Below are positions 1 to 9,625 of a stretch of DNA of 21,705 bases, piece by piece. The notes below the pieces were generated by a model. It was not told the DNA's origin. It did no database searches and saw only the letters and a list, made by a program, of their open reading frames with translations. The translations under genes were made by a program, and so were the position numbers. The DNA is from Haplomitrium mnioides (lineage: Eukaryota; Marchantiophyta; Haplomitriopsida; Calobryales), in the NCBI GenBank assembly GCA_049999725.1, contig JBNGIS010020323.1, positions 1 through 21,705 on the forward strand, given 5' to 3'. The stretch's first letter is position 1. The number at the start of each line of letters is the position of its first letter.

Positions 1-43
<43 letters not shown>
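1..43. repeat. (TA)n microsatellite
   Basis: Uninterrupted alternating TA from the first base of the window to about base 43; its left end is outside the window. It abuts the point where the readable RT sequence of the relic to its right stops, so it may mark a truncation or expansion inside that relic. Confidence 0.95.
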
Positions 44-46
<3 letters not shown>

Positions 47-200
47 AATTATAAAGTGTACTTCTTAGTATCAACTCAATTGGAAATGACATTCCTTGAT
101 TATCTGGTAATCCTTTTGCCAAATCATCTGGAAACACATCTACAAACTCCTTCAAAATATCATCAATCATTGAGGTCGATACAAATTTCCTCCCTCATTA
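47..200 (-). pseudogene. Start of reverse transcriptase linker of the gypsy relic
   Basis: The minus strand reads IDDILKEFVDVFPDDLAKGL at about 110-176, the characteristic ILKEF.DVFPDELP.GLP linker between protease and RT in plant Ty3/gypsy elements. The rest of RT is not seen before the (TA)n at the window edge. Confidence 0.65.
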
Positions 201-317
201 TTCAAGTCGACGATAAGCTTGATCCACCCAACAAAAACATGCAACTCTTTCTCTATTGAAGCATTATGGTGAACTGATTTGGGCCTATTTTCCAATGGTG
301 CCAGACGCTTAAGAAAA

Positions 318-640
318 AAAATGATTTCCTTGTAGAGTAACTTGAATTTGTTGTTCTACCCAATCAACTTGAGCAGATTGATCTTCAAACCAATGCAATC
401 CTAAAATAATATCACATTATACTAGAGAAATAACAAAATTCATAGATTCCTCATACTTTTTGCCAATTCTTAGAAGAAATGGCCTATGCAAGTAGTCTTA
501 AAACCTCATGTTTTTGGCCATCAACCATAGTCACAAAACTTCCCTTGATAGGTAAAGTTTTAGCTTTGATTTTCTTTGCAAAATTGACATAAATTATTTT
601 TAGAGCTTCTGCACTCCATCAACACTCTACCAGAATTCTC
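318..640 (-). pseudogene. Retropepsin (aspartic protease) remnant of the gypsy relic
   Basis: Three pieces are recognisable on the minus strand. VLM-ECR-SS (602-625) sits where the family has VLIDSG, so the active-site Asp-Ser-Gly is replaced by Glu-Cys-Arg. It is followed by FAKKIKAKTLPIKGSFVTMV. DIILGLHWFEDQ (about 378-413) is the conserved C-terminal ILG..W motif. Frame changes separate the pieces. The order and spacing fit a retropepsin. It can have no activity. Confidence 0.7.
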
Positions 641-825
641 ATCAACCATATCATCTTAATAAAATAAGGAACTTCTAATTCTTGTTGAGTTTTTAATTTC
701 ATTGGAGTTAGTCAAGCTCTTACTAAGCTGCTCAACTGTTTTTATTGAAGTTCGTCATTGTCCTAGTTTTCATCTTTAATGATTGCTACTTGAACAAAAA
801 CATGTGGTTGACCTTGGCAACGTGA

Positions 826-867
826 GCAATTTACAATCCTATGACCAAGTTCTTGACAATAAAAACT
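826..867 (-). pseudogene. Zinc knuckle remnant (nucleocapsid) of the gypsy relic
   Basis: The minus strand encodes SFYCQELGHRIVNC, a CX2CX4HX4C knuckle in which the first cysteine is a serine. It is followed by SRCQGQPHVFVQV, the usual sequence after a plant gypsy knuckle. Loss of one metal ligand is a further sign of decay. Confidence 0.75.
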
Positions 868-1099
868 TCCTTCATTTTAGAGTAGGTGCTCACGCTCTGT
901 ATCCGTGAGTGCCACTCTTTACGCTGCATTAATCTCCATAAGTACAACCATATTTGGTTGCACACAAACATTTAGTAAAGCTTGTTGTGGACATGGCGTA
1001 GCTTTGTTAGTCACTACCAACAAGTCATATTTTCAACCATGCATATTGCTTCTTCTAGTTGAGAGGGCTTTCTTATTATCACTTTTATTCTAGTGCATT

Positions 1100-1650
1100 A
1101 CTTTAATCCTTGAACAAAACCTCGAATAAAGCTCGCTCATAATAGGAATTTGCATAATGATATTCTTAAATTGTGTGACATAACTTCTCACTATATCTTA
1201 TTGCTTCAACTCTACCAATCAATCTCTTGCCAGCTTTGGAACATTCAAAATTCTAAATCTTAGATTGACCGCTTCTTTGAATTCTCGCTAGTAAGTACTT
1301 AGAGCAACAAATCCACGTTGAGCTTGATCTATTTGATATCTCCACTAAGTTTTTGCAACTTCTTCCAATTTATTTGCAACAAATGGAATTCTTCAACCAT
1401 CTTCTCTAATGTTTGTAGTCTCAAAATATTACTCGCAATCAAACAAGAAATTCTAGTGCATTATGAATTCACTGTCTTTCCATCATATGCTTTTGATTTG
1501 GGGAACTGCATATGAATTTCTTCTTCTTGAAAATGTGTCATTTTCCCTTGCATTTGAACTTCCAAAAGGCAAGAAAGATGCTCAAATTGTTGTTACATTG
1601 TTTGAATCATCACTTCTTGATTCTCTATGTAACTCTCTACCAAAAAACAA
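1100..1650 (-). pseudogene. gag remnant of the gypsy relic
   Basis: Minus-strand translation gives a Gln/Glu-rich, probably coiled N-terminal part (about 1470-1650, with ENQEVMIQTM and FEHLSCLLEVQMQGKM). Further on, at about 1100-1330, is a capsid-like stretch with EFKEAVNLRFRILNVPKLAR and SYVTQFKNIIMQIPIMSEL, the typical pattern of plant Ty3/gypsy gag (F..RF, LARD.L..LKQ, V..YV..F..L..QIP.MSE). Stops and frame changes interrupt it at several points. It lies between the primer site and the zinc knuckle, as gag should. The small open frames on the plus strand here are shadows of this sequence. Confidence 0.7.
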
Positions 1651-1667
1651 CCGTGGCTTTGATACCA
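1650..1667 (-). other. Primer binding site, tRNA-iMet type, of the gypsy relic
   Basis: The minus strand reads TGGTATCAAAGCCACGGT. It matches the plant initiator-Met primer site used by many LTR retrotransposons apart from one A where G is usual. Gag-like sequence follows directly, which confirms the orientation. Confidence 0.75.
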
Positions 1668-2158
1668 ATAAAAAAGAACTCAAATACCAACTTCCAAATG
1701 AGTACCAACTCCAAGATAGCTCTAATATAGTTATGCAACTCAAGGCCAATAAGCCATCAAAAGCTAAGAAAGCAAAGAGCCAAATCAAATTGAGAGGAAC
1801 TCTAAAATAAGAAATGAGGCTATCAAGCCCTTCTATTTATACAAGAGAAGAAGGTGTCATCCCTTTTCCTTCACTTACAAGTCACTTCCTATTTCAGTCC
1901 TAAATCTTATCTTACTTCTCTAAAAGCAACTTTGAAAGCAAGTAATTTTATCTCACTTCAACTTTAAAAGTAACTTTATACCACTTTACTTAAAGTAACT
2001 TCAAAAGCAAGTAACCTTAAAGTGATTTCAACCCTAAAAGTGACCATCTACCACTTCCTTTACTTTTTTATATTTTTTTAATAAATAGCAACATCATGCT
2101 TGGACTACTACATTCATACACAACTACACTAATGACATTGCATATCTCATGTTAGACA
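1668..2158 (-). repeat. Putative 5' LTR of the gypsy relic
   Basis: This segment lies immediately upstream, in element sense, of the primer-site match and contains a TATA box, as an LTR should. The outer end at 2158 is a guess from a minus-strand TGT start. The stretch 1920-2050 holds degenerate short repeats built around AAAGTAACTT and AAAGCAAGTAA. No matching second LTR is available in the window, so both ends remain inferred. Confidence 0.45.
1834..1841 (-). promoter_or_regulatory. TATA box (TATAAATA) of relic LTR
   Basis: The minus strand reads TATAAATA, about 165 bp upstream of the primer binding site in element sense, a plausible distance for the R-U5 part of an LTR. Activity is not expected from a relic. 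Confidence 0.5.
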
Positions 2159-2289
2159 TTTCACATCACTATACTAAAACGATCTCATATTTTTTGCAAA
2201 CTAAACACATGATATTAATCCTCCATCTTATGTAGTTAGTTGTATTATAAAGCCATTGCACTACTTTCATACACTAATATACTAAAGAT

Positions 2290-2735
2290 TCACTCTGCTT
2301 GGTGGTGCTGTTGTCTGTAAAAGAGCCTTCAAATTAACATTATCAATAGAGAATGATAGAATCCAAATGATTCAAAATCTCAAAAACGCAGATCTTAGAG
2401 AAAGTTCTGGAAATAGAGAATTATTTGCTTAAGGAATATTTGTGCGTAAATGGATGGACAATTTGGAAGTTTATAACTACCATATAACTTATTTGAAAGA
2501 GAAAGATCTTGGTTGCATTTTTAGTTTTTTGGGTTTTATAAAACATTGGAGAACTCATTTTTCAAATGTTAAAATTCCAAAACGCAATAGATTTGTTGTT
2601 TGTGAAACTTGTGAAGAAATAAAATCATTGCAAGAAAAGTCGTCTTGGAATTCAACAAAGGTAGCAAATCTCTTCTCTTTTGAAACCTATGGTTATTATG
2701 GTGCTCTTTTTATGAGACTCAAAATGTAGTTCTAG
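2290..2735 (+). pseudogene. DUF7869-like gene relic, N-terminal block
   Basis: The frame starting at 2295-2300 reads VVCKRAFKLTLSIENDRIQ, has one stop (TAA) near 2430, then continues as VRKWMDNLEVYNYHITYLKE, FIKHWRTHFSNVKIPKRNRF and CETCEEIKSLQEKSS, and ends near 2729. The parts VCK.AF, a W/HFP.VKIPK.NRF core and a C..C pair are, as I know the family, the N-terminal half of the uncharacterised proteins carrying DUF7869, which are often present in many copies per genome. The start is missing and the block stops abruptly at an AT-rich insert. Function is unknown. A transposon origin is possible but is inference. Confidence 0.55.
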
Positions 2736-3020
2736 AGATGTTATGCTTTGTCAACTTAGTGCAACAAGATTTTTGCTCTACTAAGTTGTTTCACAAACGA
2801 GGTTTAAGTAAAATAAACCTTAGCAACTTGAGTTTTCAAGACAAACTTTATGCTTACATAGGGTCTCTTACTTTAGTTTGAATCCAAACCATGCCGAGAG
2901 TCAAATAAAGCAAGGAAGTTGTTCTCATTGTTAGATATGATCTTTGCCTTATCGGGTTTTGCTATTGTTGATTTCAATCCAAAGCCCACTGCTAGATAAA
3001 CAATGTCATGAATCATTTAT

Positions 3021-3428
3021 GTTGTTTGCAAATCCTATGCTCGCATAGGCTTTGTTCTTGTTTCTTTCAAGTGCAGTCGCGACAACAATCAAAGCAAGCC
3101 AAGATATTGATGTTGCTGCTTTTGGTTCTATGCGTCCATAGTAATAGTTATTGTTTCTACTCATACTATGTGCGCATAGGATGTGTGTTGTTGTTTTTTT
3201 AATCCTATGCAAACACAAAGTTCAAACTACCTTTGAAATTGAAGTTTCACTTTGTAACCCGCTGTACGCAAATCTTGTTTTCCTCTTCTCGAAACTTTTG
3301 CTTATTTCAAGTCAAAGACAAGTACTTATTGTAAATGTTATTCAAATTCTTCTATATATAAATTAACTAAAGTCTATTTTACATCTTTAAATAAGTTCTC
3401 ACCTCTACCAATCCAAACATTTGTTGAA
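3021..3428. repeat. Direct repeat, copy 1 (about 400 bp)
   Basis: It starts TTGTTTGCAAATCCTAT and ends at CAAACATTTGTTGAA against the assembly gap. It aligns over its length with 3553-3928, including shared blocks TTTGTTCTTGTTTCTTT, TCGCGACAACA and TTTCAAGTCAAAGACAAGTA, with substitutions and a few indels. Copy 1 carries about 60 extra bases near its 3' end (about 3328-3390). Confidence 0.75.
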
Positions 3429-3528
3429 NNNNNNNNNNNNNNNNNNNNNNNNNNNNNNNNNNNNNNNNNNNNNNNNNNNNNNNNNNNNNNNNNNNNNNNN
3501 NNNNNNNNNNNNNNNNNNNNNNNNNNNN
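3429..3528. other. Assembly gap, 100 N
   Basis: Exactly 100 undetermined bases, a common placeholder for a gap of unknown size. It lies between the two direct-repeat copies, so the real content may be further repeat copies. Confidence 0.98.
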
Positions 3529-3552
3529 GTACACAATAGCAAGAATTTTTTT

Positions 3553-3928
3553 GTTGTTTGCAAATCCTATACACACCAAAGTTTTGTTCTTGTTTCTTTT
3601 CAAATTCAATCGCGACAACATGCAAAGCAAGCTAGGAAATTGGTGTTGTTGCTTTTGGTCCTATCCGCGGATAAGATCAGCTATTGTCTCCATTGATCTT
3701 ATATACGCCTACGAGTAGTTATTGTCTCTACTGATCATATGCGTGTATCTAATCTGTTATTGTTTTTTTTATCCTTTGCAAACAAACAGTCCAAGCTAAC
3801 TTTAAAATTGAAGTTCGAGTCTGTGACAATTTGTGTAAAAATCTTGTTTTTTTTTTCAAAACTCTTATTTATTTCAAATCAAAGACAAGTATTTTTCACT
3901 TCTACAAATCCAAACATTTGCTTAAGTT
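3553..3928. repeat. Direct repeat, copy 2 (about 380 bp)
   Basis: Second copy of the unit at 3021-3428, in the same orientation, starting TTGTTTGCAAATCCTATAC and ending CCAAACATTTGCTTAAG. The copies are clearly diverged, so the duplication is old. Confidence 0.75.
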
Positions 3929-4062
3929 GATTTGAATATTTTTAGAACTAGAAGTTGTCTTTTGAAATTCGAACATCAACACATGTTTTACTAAACTACT
4001 TTTATCTCTTTTGTGTTTTGTGATGATGTAGTCAAATATAACCACCAATTGTTTCTTCATCG

Positions 4063-5684
4063 TTACCAACAAATGAAAGAAAGAACAAAACTTGCAAACC
4101 ATCAAAACATTGGCCTTCGCCACCAAAAAACATTAATAAAGATTGCTTGGTGAGTGTTCATAATGTGGGTGATTTAATATGCAACCATGGTCTTTTTTCA
4201 AAGGTCTTCTTAACCTACAAAAACTTGAGAAGCAACTCCAAAATGACAATTGTGGTGCTCAAGATAATATTATGTAACTTTGAAAGGCTGCTACCTCCAT
4301 TTTGGTATCTTCAATTGAACAATACGACACAAGAGAATAAGAATTCAATCTTATTTGGATATCTTAGTCTCTTTATTGCCAAGAATATTTTCCAAAAAAT
4401 CAAGGTGGGATTTCTTATGGTTGGCTATACTCACGATCAAATCACTCAAGTATTTAACAAATTCTCAAAATGTTTGAGATGTGTCAAAGCTTTCACAATT
4501 ATGAGTCTTAGCAAGGCGCTAACATTATCTTATAATTCTAAACCTCACATAACTCTCTTTTGATGGAAATTTGGGATTTTAAAATGTTTCTACAACAACG
4601 TCTCTCTCTGGTCCAAAAGATACATGATATTACTTTTAATCAACAATTCAAGTTCAAGTTGAGTGGGAAAATATTTGGAGTAAATAGTTTTCAACTGATG
4701 AGTTTTGGTTACCTTTGGATGGTATTTGTCAACTCAAGTGCCTACTTAAAGTGGACAGAGAAATTTTAAGTTAAATGTTGATTCCTCTTGAGGTATATTT
4801 TGAAATGAAACAATCTCAAAAAGAAGAAGAGAAGTTGAAGTAGAGAAAGTGGTCTTTGCAATAAAGTACAACATAAGTGAGAAATACTACAAGTTCTTTA
4901 TAGATTCTGATATTAAATGGTGGAATGATTTTATTCTTGCCCAACAAGAGATTGCAGCTTACATCCTTGAAAGAAAAAGATGAGGACTTGAAGTAGAATT
5001 CATCTTTCTACCTTCACAACCAGCAAGTACTTGTAATGATTCTCAAAATGTTTGTTTAGTTTTCAATTTGATGCTCAAAAGACAAAGAAAGATGTTCCAG
5101 TAGAACATATACTTTCTACACATCGAGCAATATATGATGGAGCACTTAGGTCAAAAGAAGGGACTGTTTCACACAACACCAGATACAAGCACAAATTTGG
5201 CAACCTACATGATGTGAAACCAATAATGTTTATTTGTGCTGTTGCATCTCTTGACCCAAAGAGCATATCGTTTTGGATTGCAACCAAAGTCTTCAAATTT
5301 TTGTGTTTTGATAAGGAAGAACCTCCAAACCCAAAACAAGTACGTGTTCAATGGTTGTTTGTGAGGATGAGGATGCATTTTCTCAACAATACTTTCCAAA
5401 GAAAAACAACAGCAACAAAAGGGAAATGCAAATCCAAGCTACGTATTGATGTAACACAAAGCACGGTTTTGTCTTTTGACTTTCTTCTCACAAAAAAAAA
5501 CCAATTGAGAAAAACCACTCTAACTACCATTAAATCTAATCTATTTGAGTATGAAAGATAAAAATCAATCAATCCTGATGTGTTTGAAAGAGATTGAGTC
5601 AATGTTGTTAAGACTGAAACAAACCATGTTAATCTTGATGAATTTTTTGAAGCTAAATTTGAAGAAGTCGACACAACTGACTAA
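4063..5684 (+). pseudogene. DUF7869-like gene relic, C-terminal block
   Basis: From about 4072 one frame runs through CKPSKHWPSPPKNINKDCLV into a long open part (4147-4560) with FSKVFLTYKNLRSNSKMT, LPPFWYLQLNN (family: QLDN), TQENKNSILFGYLSLFI, and KVGFLMVGYTHDQITQVF (family: GHTHEDID.MF). After a frame change at about 4560 it continues with DFKMFLQQRLSLVQKIHDI, then through 4770-5050 with YNISEKYYKFF and DIKWWNDFILAQQEIAAYIL, then at 5052-5561 with SISFWIATKVFKF and VRVQWLF. Two in-frame stops (5559-5561 and about 5595) precede an acidic tail, NLDEFFEAKFEEVDTTD, ending at the TAA at 5682-5684. The conserved Asp of QLDN is Asn and the His of GHTH is Tyr here. The combination of D..N..EN and HTHE motifs suggests a metal-dependent fold, but that is inference. 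It is clearly dead. Confidence 0.6.
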
Positions 5685-6768
5685 TATCATTTAAGAACCT
5701 CATCACATATTGTATAATTTCAGTTTATATTGTAATTTAAGATTATTATTTTATAAAGTATTTGAGAATGTTATGAAAGAATTTCTTGAATTTATATGTC
5801 ACTTTGAACCTTTTAGTATAAATCATTCCAAGTTCATTGTTATTCTCTATGAATGAAAATTGAATATATAGTTAATATTCTCATTTGGTTTGTAAAATAT
5901 TTTCTTATCCAAAATGTAGCTTATATTATTTCCTTCTTGATTATTTGCTAGAAGAGTTTATTGTTTTGGTATCGCTGATGCATCTACTGAAATTGACCAC
6001 TTAATCTTTTGCTTATAAGGACTTTGATGTAAGGACTTAAACTTGAAACCTTTAGCGCACTTTGACTCAAATGTAGAGCTTTGTGCCTCTTTTACTTATA
6101 GATTCCAAATCATAAAACAAAATCTTTAGAGTGCCTAGACTTCGTTGCAAAAACAGAGTCTTTAGTGCATCTATACTCGCATGTAGAAGTCTAAACCCTA
6201 TGCGGGCATAGACTTTGATGTGCAAGTTGAAATCTCATGCACGTAAAGACTTTGTTGCAAAACGTAAAAGCTAGGTTCAACATAGTCTTTGTTGTCAAGT
6301 GTTAAGATGTTGAGCTAAAATTCCTATACCATATAGACTTTGGTGTGGAGTGTTCAGATGTTGAGCTCATATTTCTATGCAAGCATAGACTTTTGTGTGG
6401 AAGTCCAAGCCTTCCACACGTACTAACTATGATACACAACCCTCAAGCTTCTACATAGAAAGACTACTATGTAAAACTTAGATTCTAAACCTCTCAAAGA
6501 CTCTCTTGTAGAACTTGAAACCTTTTGTTTGGTAGATTCTGGTCAAAAACTGGGAGATGTTGCTTGTTTAGACTCTTAAGTAAATCTCTAAAGCCACTAC
6601 TTTTTTGATTCTCAACTATGACTTCTTTGTGTATATGATTCTCTGAATTATAAAAGATTTTTAATTGCTGAAACCTTTTAAAATATACCACTTCAACCTT
6701 TGCGCTAATGGATTTTCAACTACAAAAGAAAGCTTTTTTCTTGCTTGAACTTGAAAATAGATCTCTAA
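5685..6768. other. AT-rich spacer without recognisable genes
   Basis: The first 300 bases are very AT-rich with no coding signal. From about 5990 to 6420 there is a loose series of related phrases (see the separate repeat entry). From 6480 to 6768 I see only low-complexity AT-rich DNA. It ends at the target duplication of the large element. Confidence 0.7.
5990..6420 (+). repeat. Degenerate repeat series around CTATGC-NN-GCATAGACTTTG
   Basis: Phrases of one pattern recur: CCCTATGCGGGCATAGACTT (6196), TCATGCACGTAAAGACTTTG (6235), CCTATACCATATAGACTTTG (6323), TTTCTATGCAAGCATAGACT (6372), and weaker ones at 6012, 6132 and 6165. Each centre is an imperfect palindrome followed by ACTTTG and a G/T-rich stretch. 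Spacing is irregular (about 40-90 bp), so this is an eroded array and not a clean satellite. The same phrase is in the insert at 3034-3056. Confidence 0.6.
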
Positions 6769-6773
6769 AATCC
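6769..6773. repeat. Target site duplication AATCC, left copy
   Basis: AATCC directly precedes the TGTAAGC end of the left LTR and is repeated exactly after the right LTR at 21647-21651. A 5-bp duplication is what Ty3/gypsy integrase produces. Confidence 0.93.
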
Positions 6774-7213
6774 TGTAAGCCCCATGGTTGGAGCCTTAAC
6801 TCTTTTCCGACAGCGTTACCCCAGATTAAGGGCTGACTAGTGTTTTGGGACCTTTTATGGGAGGGGCTTTCCACCAAATGGACCCCAACTTTTGCTTATC
6901 GGTTCAGGAGTGACTGCACAACACTCAACCCACCCAAGCACACCCGCACCCCTCCTTCAAGCCTTAACCTCAAAAGGTGCCACTTGGAAGACATGGGCAG
7001 ATGGAACATAGCATCTGACTCTTGGCTGCAATGGTTTCTTGAGGAGTCCCGAGTGATTTCTGGTTGCCTCACTGCCTGACCACTTGACCACAATTGCTTT
7101 AGCAGCCCGCTTGCCCGTTCACATTCATTCCCTCAAAACATACACGGTTAGGCTATAATGTTGCTGAGTCACTTTGTAGTAAAATTCGGGAGTCCAGAAC
7201 TGGACCCAATCAC

Positions 7214-7221
7214 CTTATATA
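7214..7221 (-). promoter_or_regulatory. Matching TATA box of the 3' LTR
   Basis: Same TATATAAG on the minus strand in the same context as 17645-17652. If it were active it would read leftward into the AT-rich flank. Confidence 0.5.
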
Positions 7222-8677
7222 CATAAGGGAAACAGGTCCTAGCACCCAATTGTCACACTACAATGCTATTAGTCCTAACTTCCCTTATCAAGGGTGTCCT
7301 CAAGATTGGACAAATGAAATGCAGACCTTCTAAAATTAAGAATATCACAGAACTACAAACAGAACATAAATCTAGACAACATACGTAAACAGAAAGACAC
7401 CAGTACTTGCACGTTGCCCTGCCAACAATACAATCTTCTTCCACCTCTCAAGAACCGATCTTTTCTCTCAATCCTCCTTCAGCTCCCATCAACAACTCCA
7501 GTTCTCCACTAATCCTTCAGCCACCCACTCTCATTCAGATAGTTTTTCAACTTCCCTCACGAGAAGCCCTGAATTTACTTCCTTAGGCTCGGAAGAGGAT
7601 TTCTTTAACTTCCACCTCTAGAAGACAGTCCTCTTGATTGTTGGCCACCCACTCCACCTTGAGCTTCAACTGGATCTTCTATGTAGCGTGCAAGCACTAA
7701 CACAACCACTCCTCTCTTGACTCCACTTGAGAATTATGACCAGAAACACCCCCAAGCGTCTCTAGGATTGATGCTTCTGCACAGATGATGTTGAGATGAC
7801 CCCAAGATCCCCCCTTGGCAGCCTCTCACGAATTCAAGACCGAAAGAATTCTCCTCAACTTCAAGTGGCGATCCACCTCCAAATGCTGGTCCACCCGCGC
7901 AATGAGTCCACTTGGATCGCTTGAGACTCTAGAGCTCCACGCTCAACAATTCTCAGCGCCCCTCTAGTCCATCTCCACCCCCGCTGATCCCCCTGCACGA
8001 GTCCACTCCCTCACTTGATTCTTGGCTGGAATTCTCTCCTCTCTCTCCCTCAGTGCTTCCTCCTCCTCGAGTTTGCTCTCACAACTCAATTTTGCATAAA
8101 CAACAACCCCCTTCTCTTCACAGCCATCCTAGCTATACTCCCCTTGCAGGCGTGCGTCCCCCCCAACGAATTCTTGATCAAGCTCGACCCACTCCTCTTT
8201 GTTGGACTTTGGTAGTTTTTCTCATGTGACAATCATTTCTTGACAAAGTGACACCTGGCAAACAGCCTGCGTTTAACGGTCATCTCATTGAAGCATTCAA
8301 GATCCAGGGAGGAAGATTTTCGGAGAACTCTTGGCTGAACCCTGCCTTTGATTTGTAGTGCTCTCCCTTGTAGATTTTCAATCAGGATTTCCTTGCCTCT
8401 TGACGCATCAGCAGACTTGTCGCAATCTCAATTCGATTCCTTCGAAGCATCTCGTTGAGTACAGATCCGAAATTTGGTCGGAGAGATTTTTCCCGCAGAG
8501 AAATTCGAAGAAATTCATTTGGTGAGAATTGGATTCGCAGCAGATGGGTTACCCGATGCATCCCGCGGGTTGCTTCTCAATTGTCATCAATTCTCCTTGT
8601 TGCTATGCCCCCGCGATTGCCCGCGGACCCCTGCAAGCCGCCACGCTTCCGCAAGTGCTCGCGGAACTCCACAGGTC

Positions 8678-8868
8678 GCCACGTGTCCGCAAACCACCTC
8701 AGAACCCTGTTGTTGCTCTTCGGAACCTCATCGTCGCTCTTTGAAACCTTGTCATCGCTCTTTGGAACCCCACAGGTTGCCACGTGTCCGCAAACCACCT
8801 CGGAACCCTGCCGTCGCTCTTCGGAACCTTGCCGTCGCTCTCGGAACTCCACAAGTTGCCACGTGTCC
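8678..8868. repeat. 21-bp tandem array with three CACGTGTC boxes, 3' LTR
   Basis: Two blocks of 21-bp units of the type CGGAACCTCGTCGTCGCTCTT (three units at 8700-8766, two at 8800-8845) are separated by a conserved phrase containing GCCACGTGTCC. The CACGTG cores start at 8680, 8781 and 8860, so the spacings are 101 and 79 bp. CACGTGTC is the classical plant ABRE/G-box. Confidence 0.8.
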
Positions 8869-8873
8869 TGCCC

Positions 8874-9135
8874 GCCATGTCATCCGTAGCCGCGCCATCC
8901 AATGCCGCCCCGCAAAGGGGTAGGCGGACCAATGCCTTGACCGAATTCCGCGGTTGACCCGCGCTGACCCGGAGAACCCCTCGGACCACCTCCGATCGCC
9001 ACGTCATCCGCGACTGCGCCGTCCGACGCCGCCTCGCAAACGGGTAGGCGGACCGACACCTTGACCGGATTCTGTGGTTGACCCACGCTAACTCCTCATC
9101 TCTTCTACGGATGCCACGTCATCTGCAAAACAGTT
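8874..9135. repeat. 124/115-bp tandem repeat, 3' LTR
   Basis: Units start at the GCCAYGTCATC phrases at 8874, 8998 and 9113. The first two share a long run including GGGTAGGCGGACC, CCTTGACCG and GGTTGACCC; the third is partial. Periods are 124 and 115 bp. Confidence 0.8.
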
Positions 9136-9367
9136 CCCTCGCCGAGTAAGAACGGTACATGTTGTCGCCGTTTCGATACTTGCTCGCAATAAGAACTGAG
9201 GCTCCCTGTGCTTAACTTTTCCCTTCGCTTGATATAAGAACTTTGGTAGGCTCCCCTCTGATCCATTTCAAACTTTCAGCGTTGCCCCATCGAACTTTCA
9301 TCCTTGCCAATCCGGAACTATGATAGGTCACCCTTTTGGCTATTGGTCCCCTTGCTTCTTCTTCTTG

Positions 9368-9625
9368 GCCGGATCGTCGCTTCATTGCCTTTTCGCCATT
9401 CCTTGATCTTCCTCTGGCCATATTGTCGATGAATCACCTTTTCGCTATCTTGATCTTCCTCTGGCCGGAACCGCAATAGATTTCCTTTTCGTATCCCTCG
9501 GTTCTCCTTCAGTCATACTCGCGATAAGTTGCCTTTTTGTCGCTCTTGCTTCTTCTTTGAGTCGGATCGTCGCTTGATCACCTTTTCGCCGTTCCTTGAT
9601 CTCGGTCTAGCCGGACCTTCAATAT
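9368..9625. repeat. 48-49-bp degenerate tandem array, 3' LTR
   Basis: Units begin with GCCGG/GTCGG-like phrases at 9368, 9417, 9464, 9512, 9561 and 9610, each with a CCTTTTCG centre and a CTTGATCTTCCTCTG-like end. Intervals are 49, 47, 48, 49 and 49 bp. Confidence 0.75.

Larger units (their letters stand above)
44..2160 (-). mobile_element. Decayed Ty3/gypsy LTR retrotransposon relic, truncated by the window edge
   Basis: Reading the minus strand from about 2160 down to 44 gives, in the correct order for a Ty3/gypsy element, an LTR-like segment with a TATA box, a tRNA-iMet-type primer binding site, gag pieces, one CCHC-like knuckle, a retropepsin remnant ending in an ILG motif, and the linker into reverse transcriptase. 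All three frames are needed and stops are frequent, so nothing is translatable as it stands. RT, RNase H and integrase would lie left of base 1. The right border is not resolved: a TGTCTAAC start at 2158 on the minus strand is a possible LTR end, but no partner LTR is in the window. Composition is AT-rich like its surroundings, which fits an old copy. The order of parts is directly visible; the exact lineage is not. Confidence 0.8.
2736..4062. repeat. AT-rich insert splitting the DUF7869-like relic
   Basis: No coding sequence is recognisable here, while gene-like sequence resumes near 4063. The segment holds two diverged copies of a roughly 400-bp direct repeat and an assembly gap. It could be an inserted non-coding element or satellite-like DNA that replaced the middle of the gene; the family would have roughly 150-200 further residues between the two blocks, and they are not found. 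No clear target duplication was identified at the edges. Confidence 0.5.

Noticed and set aside
1463-1810. 115-codon plus-strand open frame
   Set aside because: The opposite strand carries the primer site and gag remnant, which explain the sequence. The predicted protein looks like nothing known.
3374-3696. Open frames crossing the run of N
   Set aside because: They exist only because undetermined codons are not read as stops.
6493-6691. 65-codon minus-strand open frame in the AT-rich spacer
   Set aside because: Low-complexity, no recognisable motif, length expected by chance.
9368-9625. Regular 48-49-bp units suggesting a CRISPR-like array
   Set aside because: Units are degenerate along their whole length with no split into constant repeat and unique spacer, and they lie inside an LTR of a plant element.
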